Positions 33,701 through 44,900 of a DNA stretch of 64,000 nt are shown in pieces. Made by a program: the position numbers and the translations under genes. Origin of the DNA: Bilabrum cf. latius (taxonomy: Eukaryota > Bigyra: Bicosoecida > Bigyra > Bicosoecida); assembly GCA_965178125.1 (NCBI GenBank), contig OZ237751.1, positions 868,001-932,000 of the forward strand, read 5' to 3'. Under the pieces are notes generated by a model. It was not told the origin of the DNA, did not search any database, and was given only the letters and a program-made list of their open reading frames with translations. Position 1 is the stretch's first letter, and each line of letters starts with the position of its first letter.

Positions 33701-35797
33701 CCAGGGCTTGTTCCCTGGATCCCGCCTCCCTCCCGGGTCCCCCCAGTGGCACCAGGGCCTGGGCGACCAGCGCTGTCGCGAGCGACATGTCGGCCACCCC
33801 AGCACCAGCCCCTGCCAGCCCGCTGCCCCTGCTTACCGCCCCCGCAGGCAGCAAACCCACGCCCCTCAACGCCCCCAGCACCGCACCCGCCCCGCTGGCG
33901 CTGCTGCCCGCACACGCCCGCGCCGCCGCCTCCAGGTCCCGTTGTTCCCTGGCGTGCAGCCGCTCCGCGACCAGCGGATCCACCGCCCGCAGCGCCACGT
34001 CCATCTGCACCCTCGGCTGGCCCCACGCCCCCGAGGCCAGCACAGCCCTTGCGGCAGGAGCCAGGTAGGACCCCGGGGAGGCGGAAGCGCGCGCCCTCCC
34101 CTGCTGCCCGCCGTCCTCCAGCTTGCTCTCCTCCTCGTCCTCGCCCTATCTCTGGCCTGGGCGACCTGCACCACCGTGCGATGCATCCAGAGCCAGCGCG
34201 CACAGCGCCTCCCGCACCTTGCCGCTCCTGGCCAGCGCCGCCCTCACCGTCCCCGCAGCGTCCTCCTCCTGCCTGCGGTCGAGGGAACCCGCCTCACTCG
34301 TCACACCGATGGCACCCACGCTCGCACTCGTCACACCGTTCACGAGGATCCTGCGGGCGTCGGGCAGCAGCCCCACCAGCACTGCCATGGCCCCGGCAGC
34401 AGCCTCCGCCGCCGCCCCCCTGACCTGCTCAGTGGCCCTCCGGTCCGCCCTGGCGTCTTCCGGCGCCCTCCCGTCCTCGTCCTCGTCCTCCTCCTATTCC
34501 TCTTGCGCACCTCCCGTGGCGCCTGCCTGGCCCCGCTGGTGCAGGGGGTGGATGTTCCCCGGCTGCAGCAGGGGGGCGAGCGGCTCCAGACCAGAATTTG
34601 CGACCAGTTTGCGCGCCACGGGTGACCTGGCCATGGCCTGCGCCAGCACCCGCAGGCACAGGGACGCTTCCTCGGCGTGCTGCGCCGCCAGTGCCCTCGA
34701 TGCAGGCGGTGGCGCCCCGGCCCCGGCCCCTTTCTTTCGATTCCGGATCCCGCACCTGTCCCTCGCTATGTTGAGGAGGAGAGCGGCGCTCCCGTGGAAC
34801 GCCAAAAAAGAAGCCACCTCCGATGTGCGCCTGGCGTGGGCCGTTGCACGCGGTGAGGCGTCCTAGGCGCGGGGGGTGGTGATGGTGGTGCTGCTGGCAG
34901 CGGCCACCTCGCCTGATGGGTATGCTTGCATGTGAGGCAGCGCCGGGGGGCGTGTCTTCGCATCGTGGCCTGAGGCTGAGGCTGCGCCCATCGGGCCGGT
35001 CGACTCGGATTGGTGCATCGTGCCAGCCGGGCCAGGGCACCACTCGTCATCCCGTGGGACGCCTGTGAGGGCGAGGAGCAGCGAGAGGAGAGCCCTGCGG
35101 ACGTCCGGGCGGGCGTCCTCGAGCGTGTCCAGGAGAGGCTCCACCCCGCCGGGGACGGAGAGGAGGGAGGCCTCCGTGTCGGCAGGGAGGCAGCGGTGCA
35201 TGGCGAGGAGCAGCTGCAGGGCGAGCATGCGGACCCACACGTCCGACTGGCGGAGCAGTGCCATGGTGACTTGGGCCGCGTACGGCTGCGCCAGGAAGAG
35301 ATGCGTGCATGCTCTCGCCTCCTCGGCGTGGGCGCCCTGCCCTGCGATTGCCGAGCCGTCGCTGCTTAATGATTCCGTCGGCAGCACCAACGTGAGAGCC
35401 AATTCGAGAGCTTCGCGGACGATGTCTACGTCGCTACTATCTTCGTCGTCTCCCAGTACTTCCACAAGGATTGGCATCACCCTCCGGCCAAGTGGCAAGC
35501 GATGATCGTCGGCCAAGCCCTGCGAATTCAAAAGCATATGTCGCACATCCCTTGGTTCGCGCAGTGGAGCTATACTTCGGCAATTGATCTTTTCACATAC
35601 ATCCATTTTAAAACCATTGGCCTCACTTTCATCTCCTGCAACGATTCGAGGATATCGGCGGTTGATGTGCTGCTCTCGAGCCTATCCACAAGCATGGCAA
35701 GCATGCCATCGTCAGCTCCTTGGTTTCCCCCATTTCCGTGTTTATTGCCATCTAAATGATCACTGGATCCTGCTGGGGATCCAAATAAGAAGTCCAT
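27195..35797 (-). CDS. USO1: p115/USO1 vesicle-tethering factor with a very long Q-rich tail
   Basis: join complement(27195..35588, 35627..35797), 2,854 residues; family members are near 1,000. p115/Uso1 tethers COPI/COPII vesicles at the Golgi. The head is armadillo-like: MDFLFGSP, MLAMLVDRLESS, RVMPILVEVLGDDE, LCLRVLAQAMARSPVARKL and RLACLLSHWLCCSEGAVRTV align by order with the p115 head. A coiled coil of about 300 residues follows (32,110-31,190). Then comes the family's C-terminal signature GDLLVLLAAQELETVAL, close to p115 DLLVLLADQD. About 1,290 further residues are acidic, Gly-rich and Gln-rich, with polyQ tracts and a 54-bp repeat, in the same frame to TGA 27195. Dozens of in-frame TAGs include several in the coiled coil where Gln fits. 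The tail could be a separate fused or mis-joined gene, but I see no stop other than TAG between. Confidence 0.85.
27669..27710 (-). repeat. PolyQ tract: 13 CAG preceded by TAG
   Basis: On the coding strand it reads CAG TAG then 13 CAG codons (TAG at 27708-27710). Further tracts in the same gene also carry TAG at their 5' edge: 28026-28052 (TAG plus 8 CAG) and 28392-28394 (TAG plus 5 CAG). 28686-28688 is TAG within a Gln-rich run. They are useful as markers of what UAG encodes. Confidence 0.95.
29206..29404. repeat. 54-bp coding tandem repeat, about 4 copies
   Basis: The unit encodes an 18-residue block AMFEGTAGGGDGAGSSGG in the USO1 tail on the minus strand. Confidence 0.95.
35589..35626 (-). 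other. 38-nt intron in USO1
   Basis: Donor GTGAGG and acceptor GAAAAG on the minus strand, phase 0. Removing it joins LESLQEMK to INCRSIAPLREPRDV and restores the p115 head. Left in, the frame shifts relative to the downstream exon. Very short for a spliceosomal intron. Confidence 0.65.
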
Positions 35798-35856
35798 TCT
35801 CAAGTTGCTTCCCAGTTGGTCCCAAACAACGATCTGTATTTTGTAATAGTAAGGTG
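35798..35856. promoter_or_regulatory. 59-bp divergent gap between USO1 and the radial-spoke-like gene
   Basis: The two ATGs face away from each other with 59 bp between them. Both 5' UTRs and any shared promoter must fit here or overlap. No recognisable core element. Confidence 0.5.
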
Positions 35857-36227
35857 ATGGATTGGGCCCGTGAGAAAATGTCCGTTTGGGCTCAGCATAG
35901 CATGGTTGACGTGGAACCGTTGTACTGCGCGGAGCAGATTAAAGTTCCAGAACATCTACCTGATGTCATGAAGCAGTGGACGAAGGCAGTTATTAGGGCG
36001 AACCCGGATGATTTGGTTGCGTGGAGTGCAGAGTGAGAAGCATGTTTTGTCACATGTGCTCAATAGAAGTTGTGGTAATGCTATATCTGCATCGATGCGA
36101 TGTTATTATTCTTTTGCGTGTCTTCTCGAGCAGGTACTTTGCCAGGAGAGCCGAAGAGCGAGTAGCAGCGGCATCAGGTGGGGCTGCTGAAGGCAAGGAA
36201 GATGGAGACGCCAAGGAAGACGGTTAA
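35857..36227 (+). CDS. Radial-spoke RSP11/ropporin-like RIIa D/D-domain protein
   Basis: join(35857..36032,36134..36227), 89 residues, stop TAA 36225-36227. The RIIa dimerisation/docking domain is complete: LYCAEQIKVPEHLPDVMKQW, TKAVIRANPDDLVAWSAEYF, as in ropporin and RSP11, which dock A-kinase-anchoring spoke proteins in the axoneme. A short acidic Lys/Glu/Gly tail follows. The 101-nt intron (36033-36133; GTGAGA...GAGCAG, phase 2) is required to complete WSAEYF. The protein is little more than the docking domain, shorter than animal ropporins. Its presence implies the organism builds motile cilia or flagella. No TAG in frame. Confidence 0.85.
36033..36133 (+). other. 101-nt intron in the RIIa gene
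   Basis: GTGAGA donor, CTTCTCGAGCAG acceptor, phase 2. Retention gives an immediate TGA; removal rebuilds the conserved WSAEYF. Confidence 0.85.
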
Positions 36228-36356
36228 CTGCCATGAATCTCGGCAATAATAATCTTATAGTATAGCAATTTAACTGTGGCCGGCCCCTACAGGCTATTTG
36301 CATTCGGCATATCGGATTTTTCTGCTCGACTGTGCATCGCATCAGTGGAGCAGGCA

Positions 36357-37322
36357 TCATTGATCAATATTGCCATGTACATTCCGATGGCGCTTTCTAA
36401 GCTTTGTACGCGTTGACATACTGTGTATTGCTTGCCAGATTCCATGCACCTCTGAAAGGGTCCAGTCACTAGTCTTGGGAAAGCCTAGATCTAGCAAGTG
36501 GAAGGCTCCAGCTACCTTCGCAACAGCCGCCTCCGACGCCTGGGTGTCCTTGCGATGGACATGCATCCTTATGCTACACAGAGCTCCGTAGTCCTGCTCG
36601 CCCCTGATGACCACTAGCGCGCTAATCCCCGCTAGACTTGGCTGAGGTCCGCCAGCTTGTCCTGCCCGTGCCCGCGATTCGCTGCGGGCAAGCCGGCCGA
36701 CCAATGCCAAGTCTACTAGAAGTATTCGATCATTAGAATGCCATTGCCACAGCGGTTTCCCGCATGGTCCGGAGCTGGACCTGCGATGGTATCCTCCACT
36801 GGCACTCCTTGGTGCTCCCCCAATCGCGTCGAAGCATGAACCCACATTGTGTGAGGAGTTGCCCCGCTGTTGCCGAAGCGGATCGCGCGGCCGAGGAGCT
36901 CGCAGAAGGCCCTGTGCCAGAGGGTGGTTGGCCTCTGGTGGCGCTGTTCCGATTAGAGCGCGTGGAAGTGCGTGTCCACGAATGCGAGCACGAGGCCCTA
37001 CCAGCGCAGCTCGAGGGTGCCTTCTCCCGCCATGGGGTCGTGAGGTCAGGCCTCGTCGAACATGACTTGCTTCGGGTACTATTGCTCGAAGCTGTCCAGG
37101 GTCGTGGTCGGGCCATTCACCTCATCGACCACCTCCCACCACGGTGGTGAATTCCTGCAGAATCTGCAGCATGCGGCCCTCGATCTCCTCCGCAATCGCC
37201 TGGTCCCTGGCTCGAGTCACGTTCATGGGCGACTCGGACAAGAAATCCACATGCGTGGTATGATGTTGCCTAGCACCTTGATGTACGGAGAAGAGTGGAC
37301 AAGTCTCCTACGGAACGTTCAT
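36357..37322 (-). pseudogene. Possible decayed protein-coding remnant
   Basis: On the minus strand, protein-like stretches follow one another in different frames: SPMNVTRARDQAIAEEIEG (from ATG 37322, ends TGA), then EVVDEVNGPTTTLDSFEQ, then GTLELRW and LVLAFVDTHFHAL across a TAG. Last is an open frame to TGA 36357 with LAGISALVVIRGEQDYGA. The frame changes and TGA stops suggest a degraded gene, or an intron-rich one I cannot assemble. No family recognised. Confidence 0.25.
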
Positions 37323-37343
37323 AATTGCATGCAAGATCCGATT

Positions 37344-37664
37344 TGGGCTCACTCGGCCCAGACTCCTCCAACCAGACACGCTATATCAACCCAACATTCC
37401 CACTCAATCACATCTCCTCGCCAACACCCCCCCAGCGCCCGTCTCGCGCGCTTCCCTCTGCGGCCCTTCCCGTGGCCACCTCGTCGACGTCGCCCTACCC
37501 GACATCGTCCCACCTGTTGTCTGATGATTCCCCTTTTCGAGGCGCTAATGGTACATCCGGCGCCTGGGAGCAGTGATTGCTGGCAGGGGTCAGGCTCGAC
37601 CCTGCCCAGCACTTGTTCCCTCGGGCCCCCAACCTGATGGTCAGGTACCCTCAGGACTCCCCAC
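37344..37664. repeat. 321-bp direct repeat, copy 1
   Basis: Apparently identical by eye to 39176-39496. It starts TGGGCTCACTCGG and ends CTCAGGACTCCCCAC. It is C-rich and non-coding in appearance. I find no matching flanking target duplication, so an LTR pair is not demonstrated. Confidence 0.9.
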
Positions 37665-39003
37665 GCCGGGACTCGACCTAGAGTCGGCAATCCCCCAAAA
37701 GGAAAAAAAATCAAACTGAGCTAGCCCACCCCCACGATCGCTCCCATCGCCTACCTCCTCGGCTAGGGCCTGCGTCGTGACAGAGGCTGGCGCGGTCGTC
37801 ACCCAGCTACCATTGAGGGCCAATCGCCCCACCACCCCAGTACCAGGTATAGCTGCTTTACCGCTCTTCCGCCCCACCGTGGGGGCATCAGAGCAGTGGT
37901 TAGCCGCGCAGGAATCGTCCCGCTCATGCTATGGCATTGGCTCCCTGCCGCCGCCACAGCTCCAGACTCTCCTCTCTAGCTGTGCAGACCCACACTCTGA
38001 GGCTTCGCCGTCCGGGCGTCGCTCCCAGTCCCCGCGCAATACGCCACCCCATTGGACGGGGCTCGCCAGCGTACGCGAAGGGCACTGTGTGTTCTGGGCC
38101 CGGCCACCGCCGATCATTGGCCTCACCCCTCCCCACAGCGCAGGTACCAGGCATCCGGATGTACGTTCTGCCGTTTCGGCCCGTGCCATCGTTCAACGTA
38201 GGTCCTGCGAGTGTACGAGGACAGAGCGACCAGGTGTGTGCGTTCCGGTGTAAGACCAACGCGCCACCCTGGCTGACATTCATCAACCGCACTATTGCGG
38301 CCGCCCTGCCTTCCGATGGCTAGCATTGCGCTGCCACCGGCGGGTTCTCGCTGTTACTGCAGGCCCTCTGCAGCTCCAGCATTAGCTTCCGATCGTCGCG
38401 TCGCCTCCCTGGCTCGCACGTTCAAGTGCGTTGCGCGGATGTAAGATCTCTCCCATTCCGTGCGAGCCTCGCCTTTACTCAGCTTTTACACGAGAACCTG
38501 CTCCAAGGCTGGTATGGCGCAACTGCCAACGTAAGTATACTCTCCTACAGGTCAAGTCTGGGTCTGCCCAACCGTGGGTGACGTTCCAGTCCCGAGCTGC
38601 AAGACTCAGCGTTTGCTGTTATTGAGCAACGGAGGGGCACATAGCGGCTAGCTGGCGTGCGCCCTCTCGGAGTATACCTAGTTGTTAGTCGCACCACACG
38701 CCCCCCGGTGCAGGCCGCCGTGTCTGCAGTCGATGTGGCTCCTGCCATACTCCCTCCATCTGGGTTCCCGCAACTTTTCCTGCGGTTGCTGGTCCCAACC
38801 TCGGCTGCCATCGCAACCCCTCTTCTCGACTCTACTCTTCAGCTTCCTAACCACCCCTGTAGCTGCTGGTACATGGTCGCATGTTGCCCAGCTCACCGGT
38901 CCGACTTTGGGCCGCTCGCTCATCTTTTCCGATAAAGAGCCCTCTCCCGTCAGCCGATCCAAATCCGTTAGGGTATCGCGTTGTCTCCCTGGGAGAGCAC
39001 CAG
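37665..39003. other. Spacer between the 321-bp repeats, no gene seen
   Basis: About 1.3 kb with short ORFs on both strands but none that reads like a protein. The right-hand 170 bp before copy 2 is a separate repeat (39004-39175). Confidence 0.4.
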
Positions 39004-39175
39004 AAAATAAAAATAAAAATAAAAATCGCGCTCGGCCTCGGGAAATCCTCCCGAAGTGACTGAGCGGTCACGCTGGTTGATACACGCCGCGCATGGTCGG
39101 TGTAGCGGATCCTCGCAGCCCACTCGTCACGGTCGCAGGTCTGATTAATCACCAGTAGACGCTACCGTAGTCCCA
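39004..39175 (-). repeat. SINE-like repeat R, intact (empty) copy
   Basis: About 150 bp ending, on the minus strand, in an (ATTTT)n tail (39004-39027). The same sequence recurs at 41867-41955 plus 51001-51074, where a 9-kb retrotransposon splits it. This copy shows the pre-insertion junction GGTCGGTGTAGCGGATCC. A target-primed retroposon or a truncated LINE 3' end is the likely nature. Confidence 0.75.
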
Positions 39176-39496
39176 TGGGCTCACTCGGCCCAGACTCCTC
39201 CAACCAGACACGCTATATCAACCCAACATTCCCACTCAATCACATCTCCTCGCCAACACCCCCCCAGCGCCCGTCTCGCGCGCTTCCCTCTGCGGCCCTT
39301 CCCGTGGCCACCTCGTCGACGTCGCCCTACCCGACATCGTCCCACCTGTTGTCTGATGATTCCCCTTTTCGAGGCGCTAATGGTACATCCGGCGCCTGGG
39401 AGCAGTGATTGCTGGCAGGGGTCAGGCTCGACCCTGCCCAGCACTTGTTCCCTCGGGCCCCCAACCTGATGGTCAGGTACCCTCAGGACTCCCCAC
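39176..39496. repeat. 321-bp direct repeat, copy 2
   Basis: Second copy of 37344-37664, same orientation, 1,832 bp apart. It abuts repeat R directly at 39175/39176. Confidence 0.9.
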
Positions 39497-40069
39497 TTGG
39501 CCCGAGGGACCCCTGGGTTCCCCAGCATGCTTGGAAGCTGGGGCCCCCACCCCACCACTTGGTCCTCGGGCCCTTGCCCGCACGGTGGTCTCGCTGCGGG
39601 ACACTGCCGTAGCCCTCTTCGGACAGCCCATGCTAGCTCAGCGGATGCGAACCAACGCGACTGCCCCTCTGTGCCTCCCTTGGCAATCTGCGGCAGGGTG
39701 TAGTCGTGTATACAAACCGGAAACGAGCCTCAGTGAGACCGACGTAGCCGCCTGCTCGGCTCTGAACGCTCCGGTCCAATATTGACCCCCAAGCTATCAA
39801 CCTTAACACCCTCCCACTCCACAACACGCCAAAGTGTTTCGCCCTATTGACCATGCACTCTAGCGCAACCCAGTCCACCAGGTGACGAAGCCGAGCTCAT
39901 CTCAATCAAGTCCGGTGTTACGCACAACAAGCAGTACAAGAGTATGGCGGGTCACGGGTAGGTGCTGTGTGAAAAGAAAGGTAAAAAAAGCGGGTGCGAG
40001 ACCGATAGCAGCAATAAAACAACAGCCACTACCAAACACCGGACTACACAAGAGCTAATGGCTACCATC
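39497..40069. other. Intergenic, no gene seen
   Basis: About 570 bp of moderate GC between the 321-bp repeat and the satellite. Nothing recognisable on either strand. Confidence 0.4.
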
Positions 40070-41450
40070 ACCCGGCAGCCTTGAGGTGACAAGCAAGATG
40101 AGCACTGGTCAGCAAGGAAACAGGTGCTCACGCCACAACGCGCCATCCTACTTCACAGCAAGCACAGCCTACCCCACCCACAAACACATGCAGGCGAAAG
40201 ACTCATGACAAGCTCAAAGAGCACGCGCCTCCTCCGACGGCCGCGCTCTCCCTCGGCCACAGCCACCCGCTCCTCCTGCCCAGCTCCCCTTTCAAACATG
40301 GGGACAGCATACAAGCGACATCGCAGGGCCACCGCCACACCGGCAGCCTTGAGATGACAAGCAAGATGCGCACTGGTCAGCAAGGAAACAGGCGCTCACA
40401 CCACAACGCGCCATCCTACTCCACAGCAAGCACAGCCTACCCCACACACAAACACATGCAGGCGACAGACTCATGACAAGCTCAAAGAGCACGCGCCTCC
40501 TCCGACGGCCGCGCTCTCCCTCGGCCACAGCCACCCGCTCCTCCTGCCCAGCTCCCCTTTCAAACATGGGGACAGCATACAAGCGACATCGCAGGGCCAC
40601 CGCCACACCGGCAGCCTTGAGACGACAAGCAAGATGCGCACTGGTCAGCAAGGAAACAGGCGCTCACACCACAACGCGCCATCCTACTCCACAGCAAGCA
40701 CAGCCTATCCCACACACAAACACATGCAGGCGAAAGACTCATGACAAGCTCAAAGAGCACGCGCCTCCTCCGACGGCCGCTCTCTCCCTCGGCCACAGCC
40801 ACCCGCTCCTCCTGCCCAGCTCCCCTTTCAAACATGGGGACAGCATACAAGCGACATCGCAGGGCCACCGCCACACCGGCAGCCTTGAGATGACAAGCAA
40901 GATGCGCACTGGTCTGCAAGGAAACAGGCGCTCACACCACAACGCGCCATCCTACTCCAAAGCAAGCACAGCCTATCCCACACACAAACACATGCAGGCG
41001 ACAGACTCATGACAAGCTCAAAGAGCACGCGCCTCCTCCGACGGCCGCGCTCTCCCTCGGCCACAGCCACCCGCTCCTCCTGCCCAGCTCCCCTTTCAAA
41101 CATGGGGACAGCATACAAGCGACATCGCAGGGCCACCGCCACACCGGCAGCCTTGAGATGACAAGCAAGATGCGCACTGGTCTGCAAGGAAACAGGCGCT
41201 CGCACCACAACGCGCCATCCTACTCCAAAGCAAGCACAGCCTACCCCACACACAAACACATGCAGGCGAAAGACTCATGACAAGCTCAAAGAGCACGCGC
41301 CTCCTCCGACGGCCGCTCTCTCCCTCGGCCACAGCCACCCGCTCCTCCTGCCCAGCTCCCCTTTCAAACATGGGGACAGCATACAAGCGACATCGCAGGG
41401 CCACCGGCCCACCGGCAGCCTTGAGATGACAAGCAAGATGCGTACTGGTC
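40070..41450. repeat. 268-bp satellite, about 5 copies
   Basis: The marker ACTCATGACAAGCTCAAAG recurs at about 40202, 40470, 40738, 41006 and 41274, a constant 268-bp step. Units differ by scattered substitutions. 268 is not a multiple of 3, so frames rotate from unit to unit and the overlapping ORFs are not a conserved protein. Confidence 0.95.
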
Positions 41451-41866
41451 CGGTAGTAAAACGAGGTCGTCCGGCCTCGAGTTCTTTGTTTTCCCCCCAA
41501 AATACATATTACCTGCCATATTCCTGTCGCGAATATGCGTTCAACATGTTGCTGGGTTCCTTATCGCGCGAAAACGTTTATCGCGAGAGACGTCGCGGGC
41601 TGTAAGCGTGCAATATATTCAGCGGTTCACACCCCGGTCGTTCTTTCTTGGCCCTTGTGCGTCAATTCCCATTTAACTGGAGCAAGGCACTGGCGTGATA
41701 GGCACTATTTATGCTTATCCACGCGAAACTGCGTCTAAGGTACAACATGGCTCTCTGTTCGTAGGGCCAGATGCCCGCAATCGTGCGTTGCTACTGCGTC
41801 TCGCCGCCTGCCTCATAGTTACTTGCTTGCGTATAATATACTCCCATGCTGAGTGCGGTCTTTTTG
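41451..41866. other. Intergenic, no gene seen
   Basis: About 415 bp, AT-richer than the surroundings, between the satellite and the second copy of repeat R. No RNA gene or coding signal found. Confidence 0.4.
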
Positions 41867-41955
41867 AAATAAAAATCGCGCTCGGCCTCGGGAAATCCTC
41901 CCGAAGTGACTGAGCGGTCACGCTGGTTGATACACGCCGCGCATGGTCGGTGTAG

Positions 41956-44900
41956 AGAGAGAGAGAGAAAATAGAGTTTTCGCACGCAATTCAATACCAG
42001 AGACAATCCGAGGACTGCCACCAAAGTAACGCGCACCTTAACAGGGGACCCAGCTGTACCCGCGTTGGCGGAGCCAGTCAGGACCTGAAAAGGCCTCTGA
42101 AGAAATAGTTGGTCTGGTTAAGACCGATACATGCCTAGGACCCGTGTCCTAAGCGCACCGCGTTGAGATCTCCTGGGAGTCAGACCCAGTCGAACGTCCG
42201 CAGTGAGGGAGCATGCGCGAGGAAGGCCTGGCGAGGCGTGAGGCGTTCAGCCTCTCGCCACCAGACCGCCACATAGTCCGCCTCTAGGACTTGTTGCCTG
42301 CTCCAGATCCGGGAGCGTGCTAGCCTTGCCGTTCCCTTCGCCCAGATGCGTTCTAGCACCTGAAGCTCCTTGCTGAGGGCGCAACGGCCCAGCGTTCCTG
42401 TCATCCACTCTCCGATGAACTAGTTCTCGGAGGGATTCAGTATGTGTCCGAGCGGGTGGGCTCGGATTGCAAGGTCTCGGGCTGTTGGGCTGCCCGAGCT
42501 GAGTTGTTCAGCTACGCACAGTTGGCAGGACTACAACCCCTCGATGGCTCGTCCGAAGCTCTCATTGGCCCTCTGCTACAAGCGTCGGATTGCACGTCGG
42601 CACCGTTCTTGGAGTTGTTCGAGGGTGCCTTGGACGATAGAGAGCTCCAAGGAGTCTGCGTCCCCTCGGTGTTCCTGTGTCAGCACCTGCTCCGTTTTGA
42701 CGTGTTCCATCCATAGTGCTCTCCCCACTGCCGTGGGTGCCCAGGGTACGTCCGTGTGCGTGGCTTCCGCGCGCATCATTTCGGCCTGTACCGAGCGTTC
42801 TCCTCTGTGGTGCATGGTCCCTTCCCGAGGGTAACGCCCAGTGAGCCATCGTAGGATGAGGCGGCCGTCTCGGCCTCGCCAGGTGCTCCGTGCTATCGCC
42901 GGCATGGCCGAAGGGCCGAGGATCCGGGAATTGTCCAAACCGATGCAGCTCTGTAGGTATTTCATGCCTACAGAGTCCTCGTCAAACTTTGCCCAGGCGT
43001 CTGTCGCTACCGGGTGCATCGTTTCTGCTTCGCGCAGTATACCGGCAGCGTGCGTGCTGGAGCTCGACTTCAGCAGTGCAGTCGCGTCCCGTAGGATATA
43101 CGGGCACAGCCACGAGGTGAACGTTCGTTTCAGCTGCTTGCGGTTCTTGGTGTTGAAGATCATCTGGAAGACGGACTGGTCTCGTGCGCCATGTTGGCAC
43201 CTGTAGACTGCGGCCATGTTCGCCATAGGTCCCTGGGCACTAGGTTCGTGCTTGACCATGTACCACGCGGTTAGCTGCATGTGGGCAGGCGTGTCTCCGC
43301 TCAGCAGCACCAGTGAGCAGCCGTACGCCTGTGAGACAGCTCTGGCCATCGCGTCGGCCGGCCAGACCAGCGCCCTGACCGTGTCCTTCGGCAGGAAACG
43401 GCCACCTCCTTTCTTAGGAAGTCGGGGGGCTGCTTCGACCAGGGCGGCCCTGGCACAGTCTAGGACCTCGTCGACAATGTTCAAAGCTGCCTTGTTCCAG
43501 ACTATACCTGGTACGTAGGTGCATTTCACTGTCTTGCGTTTTAGCTCCTGCTCGAAGCCTGCTGGTGCCGCTGAGAGGTGGAGGTCTTGCAGCACCGTCC
43601 CGTAGACTGCACTGTACAGGATCGAGGACAGCTGTGCAAGGCTCCAGTCAGAGTTCACGGCTGCTTGGCAGATGTCCGCAATGCTTCGTCTTGCCTTGCC
43701 GGCTTGCCTCTCCAAGTGTTTCACTGGGTCCAGGACGTGGAGCTGTCTAGTACTTCCGTCGGCCATTTTGACCGGTGCCCGTCTGGTGTGTAGACGGAAG
43801 CCGAGGTAGTCGTACTTGTGGACCAGTCGGATTGGCTCCAGTGGTGCCGTGGCTAGAGTGCCAGGAAGTTGCTCTTGGATCCTGAGATTGAGCTCCTCTG
43901 GGGTGAATGCAACTGCACGTCCGCTTTCCACGTCGTCGTCAGTTGCTTCGAACGCCTCACGGGTCAGTCCGGTCGCCATCACAGCTGTCTTGCTCGTGTA
44001 GCCATTGCTGACTGCTCTTACGCCCAACTCATGGCCAGACTCATGGTGTCCAATGGAGAGCACTGCTACAGCCGTCAGCGAGCCGCTCTTGCACAACATA
44101 GTGACGCAGGTGTCGTCCGCGTACAGCGTCTGTGGCTCCTTCTGTGCGATGTCCCAATCGGCTGTCAGTGGTGCCGCTTGCGGTCCTGCGCACACCTGCC
44201 TGACGTACTCGTTCGCAGGTACCATTGATACCGCGAAGCCATCTGGGGAGATGGGATCTCCCTGGCATGTCCCCTTTCCTCGCTCGAATGGTTCCGATCG
44301 GGTGTTGCTTGGGCGGTGGTACACCTCCGCTTTAGCTTTCATCCTATTGACGAATGCACTCGAAGCGGTCGCGCTCAGTCCAGCCTTCTCTAGCGTGTAC
44401 CGCATGATAGGCCATTGGACTCGGTCGAATGCTGCTTTCAAGTCTCCGAACAGGAGCACGAGGCCCTGCTTCCCCGCGGTGAAGGTCTGCTGCAGGATCT
44501 TCAGGATTGCGATCACTCGGTCACGGCGCAGCGTGAAGCCGAACTGCGAGGCTCCTTTCGTTTGGCGTTGAGCCATGACTTCCTGGCAGTTGCCCAGCAG
44601 GATGATGCCCAATACCTTTGCAATCACGTCTGCGTACTAGATGCATCTGTAGTCACTGCATCGGAAGTCACGGTCGTCCGGCTTGCCTTTGAAGGCTGGT
44701 GCAATGAAAGTGCGCAAGAGGGTCAGCGGGTACTATCCGCACACCATTGCGCAATTGTGGATAGCTTGAAGGGCCTTGAGGAGTGTCAGAGGGTACTTGC
44801 GTTCTCCGTCGGCGAAATCGAATGTGAGTCTGATTGCGCGTGTTGGCACCCCGCTCGGCCCCGTAGCCTTTCCGGACTTCAACTACTTGATTGCAGTCGA

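Noticed and set aside
37344-39496. LTR retrotransposon
   Set aside because: The repeats start TG but no target duplication, primer-binding site or internal pol ORF is visible.
40070-41450. CRISPR array or conserved repeat protein in the 268-bp satellite
   Set aside because: Whole units are repeated with no short repeat/unique spacer structure, and the unit length rotates the reading frame.
27669-44885. UAG = Leu (as in some Rhizaria)
   Set aside because: Coiled-coil sites fit Leu or Gln, but TAG beside CAG runs and the RT and GT61 positions favour Gln. Not excluded without alignments.
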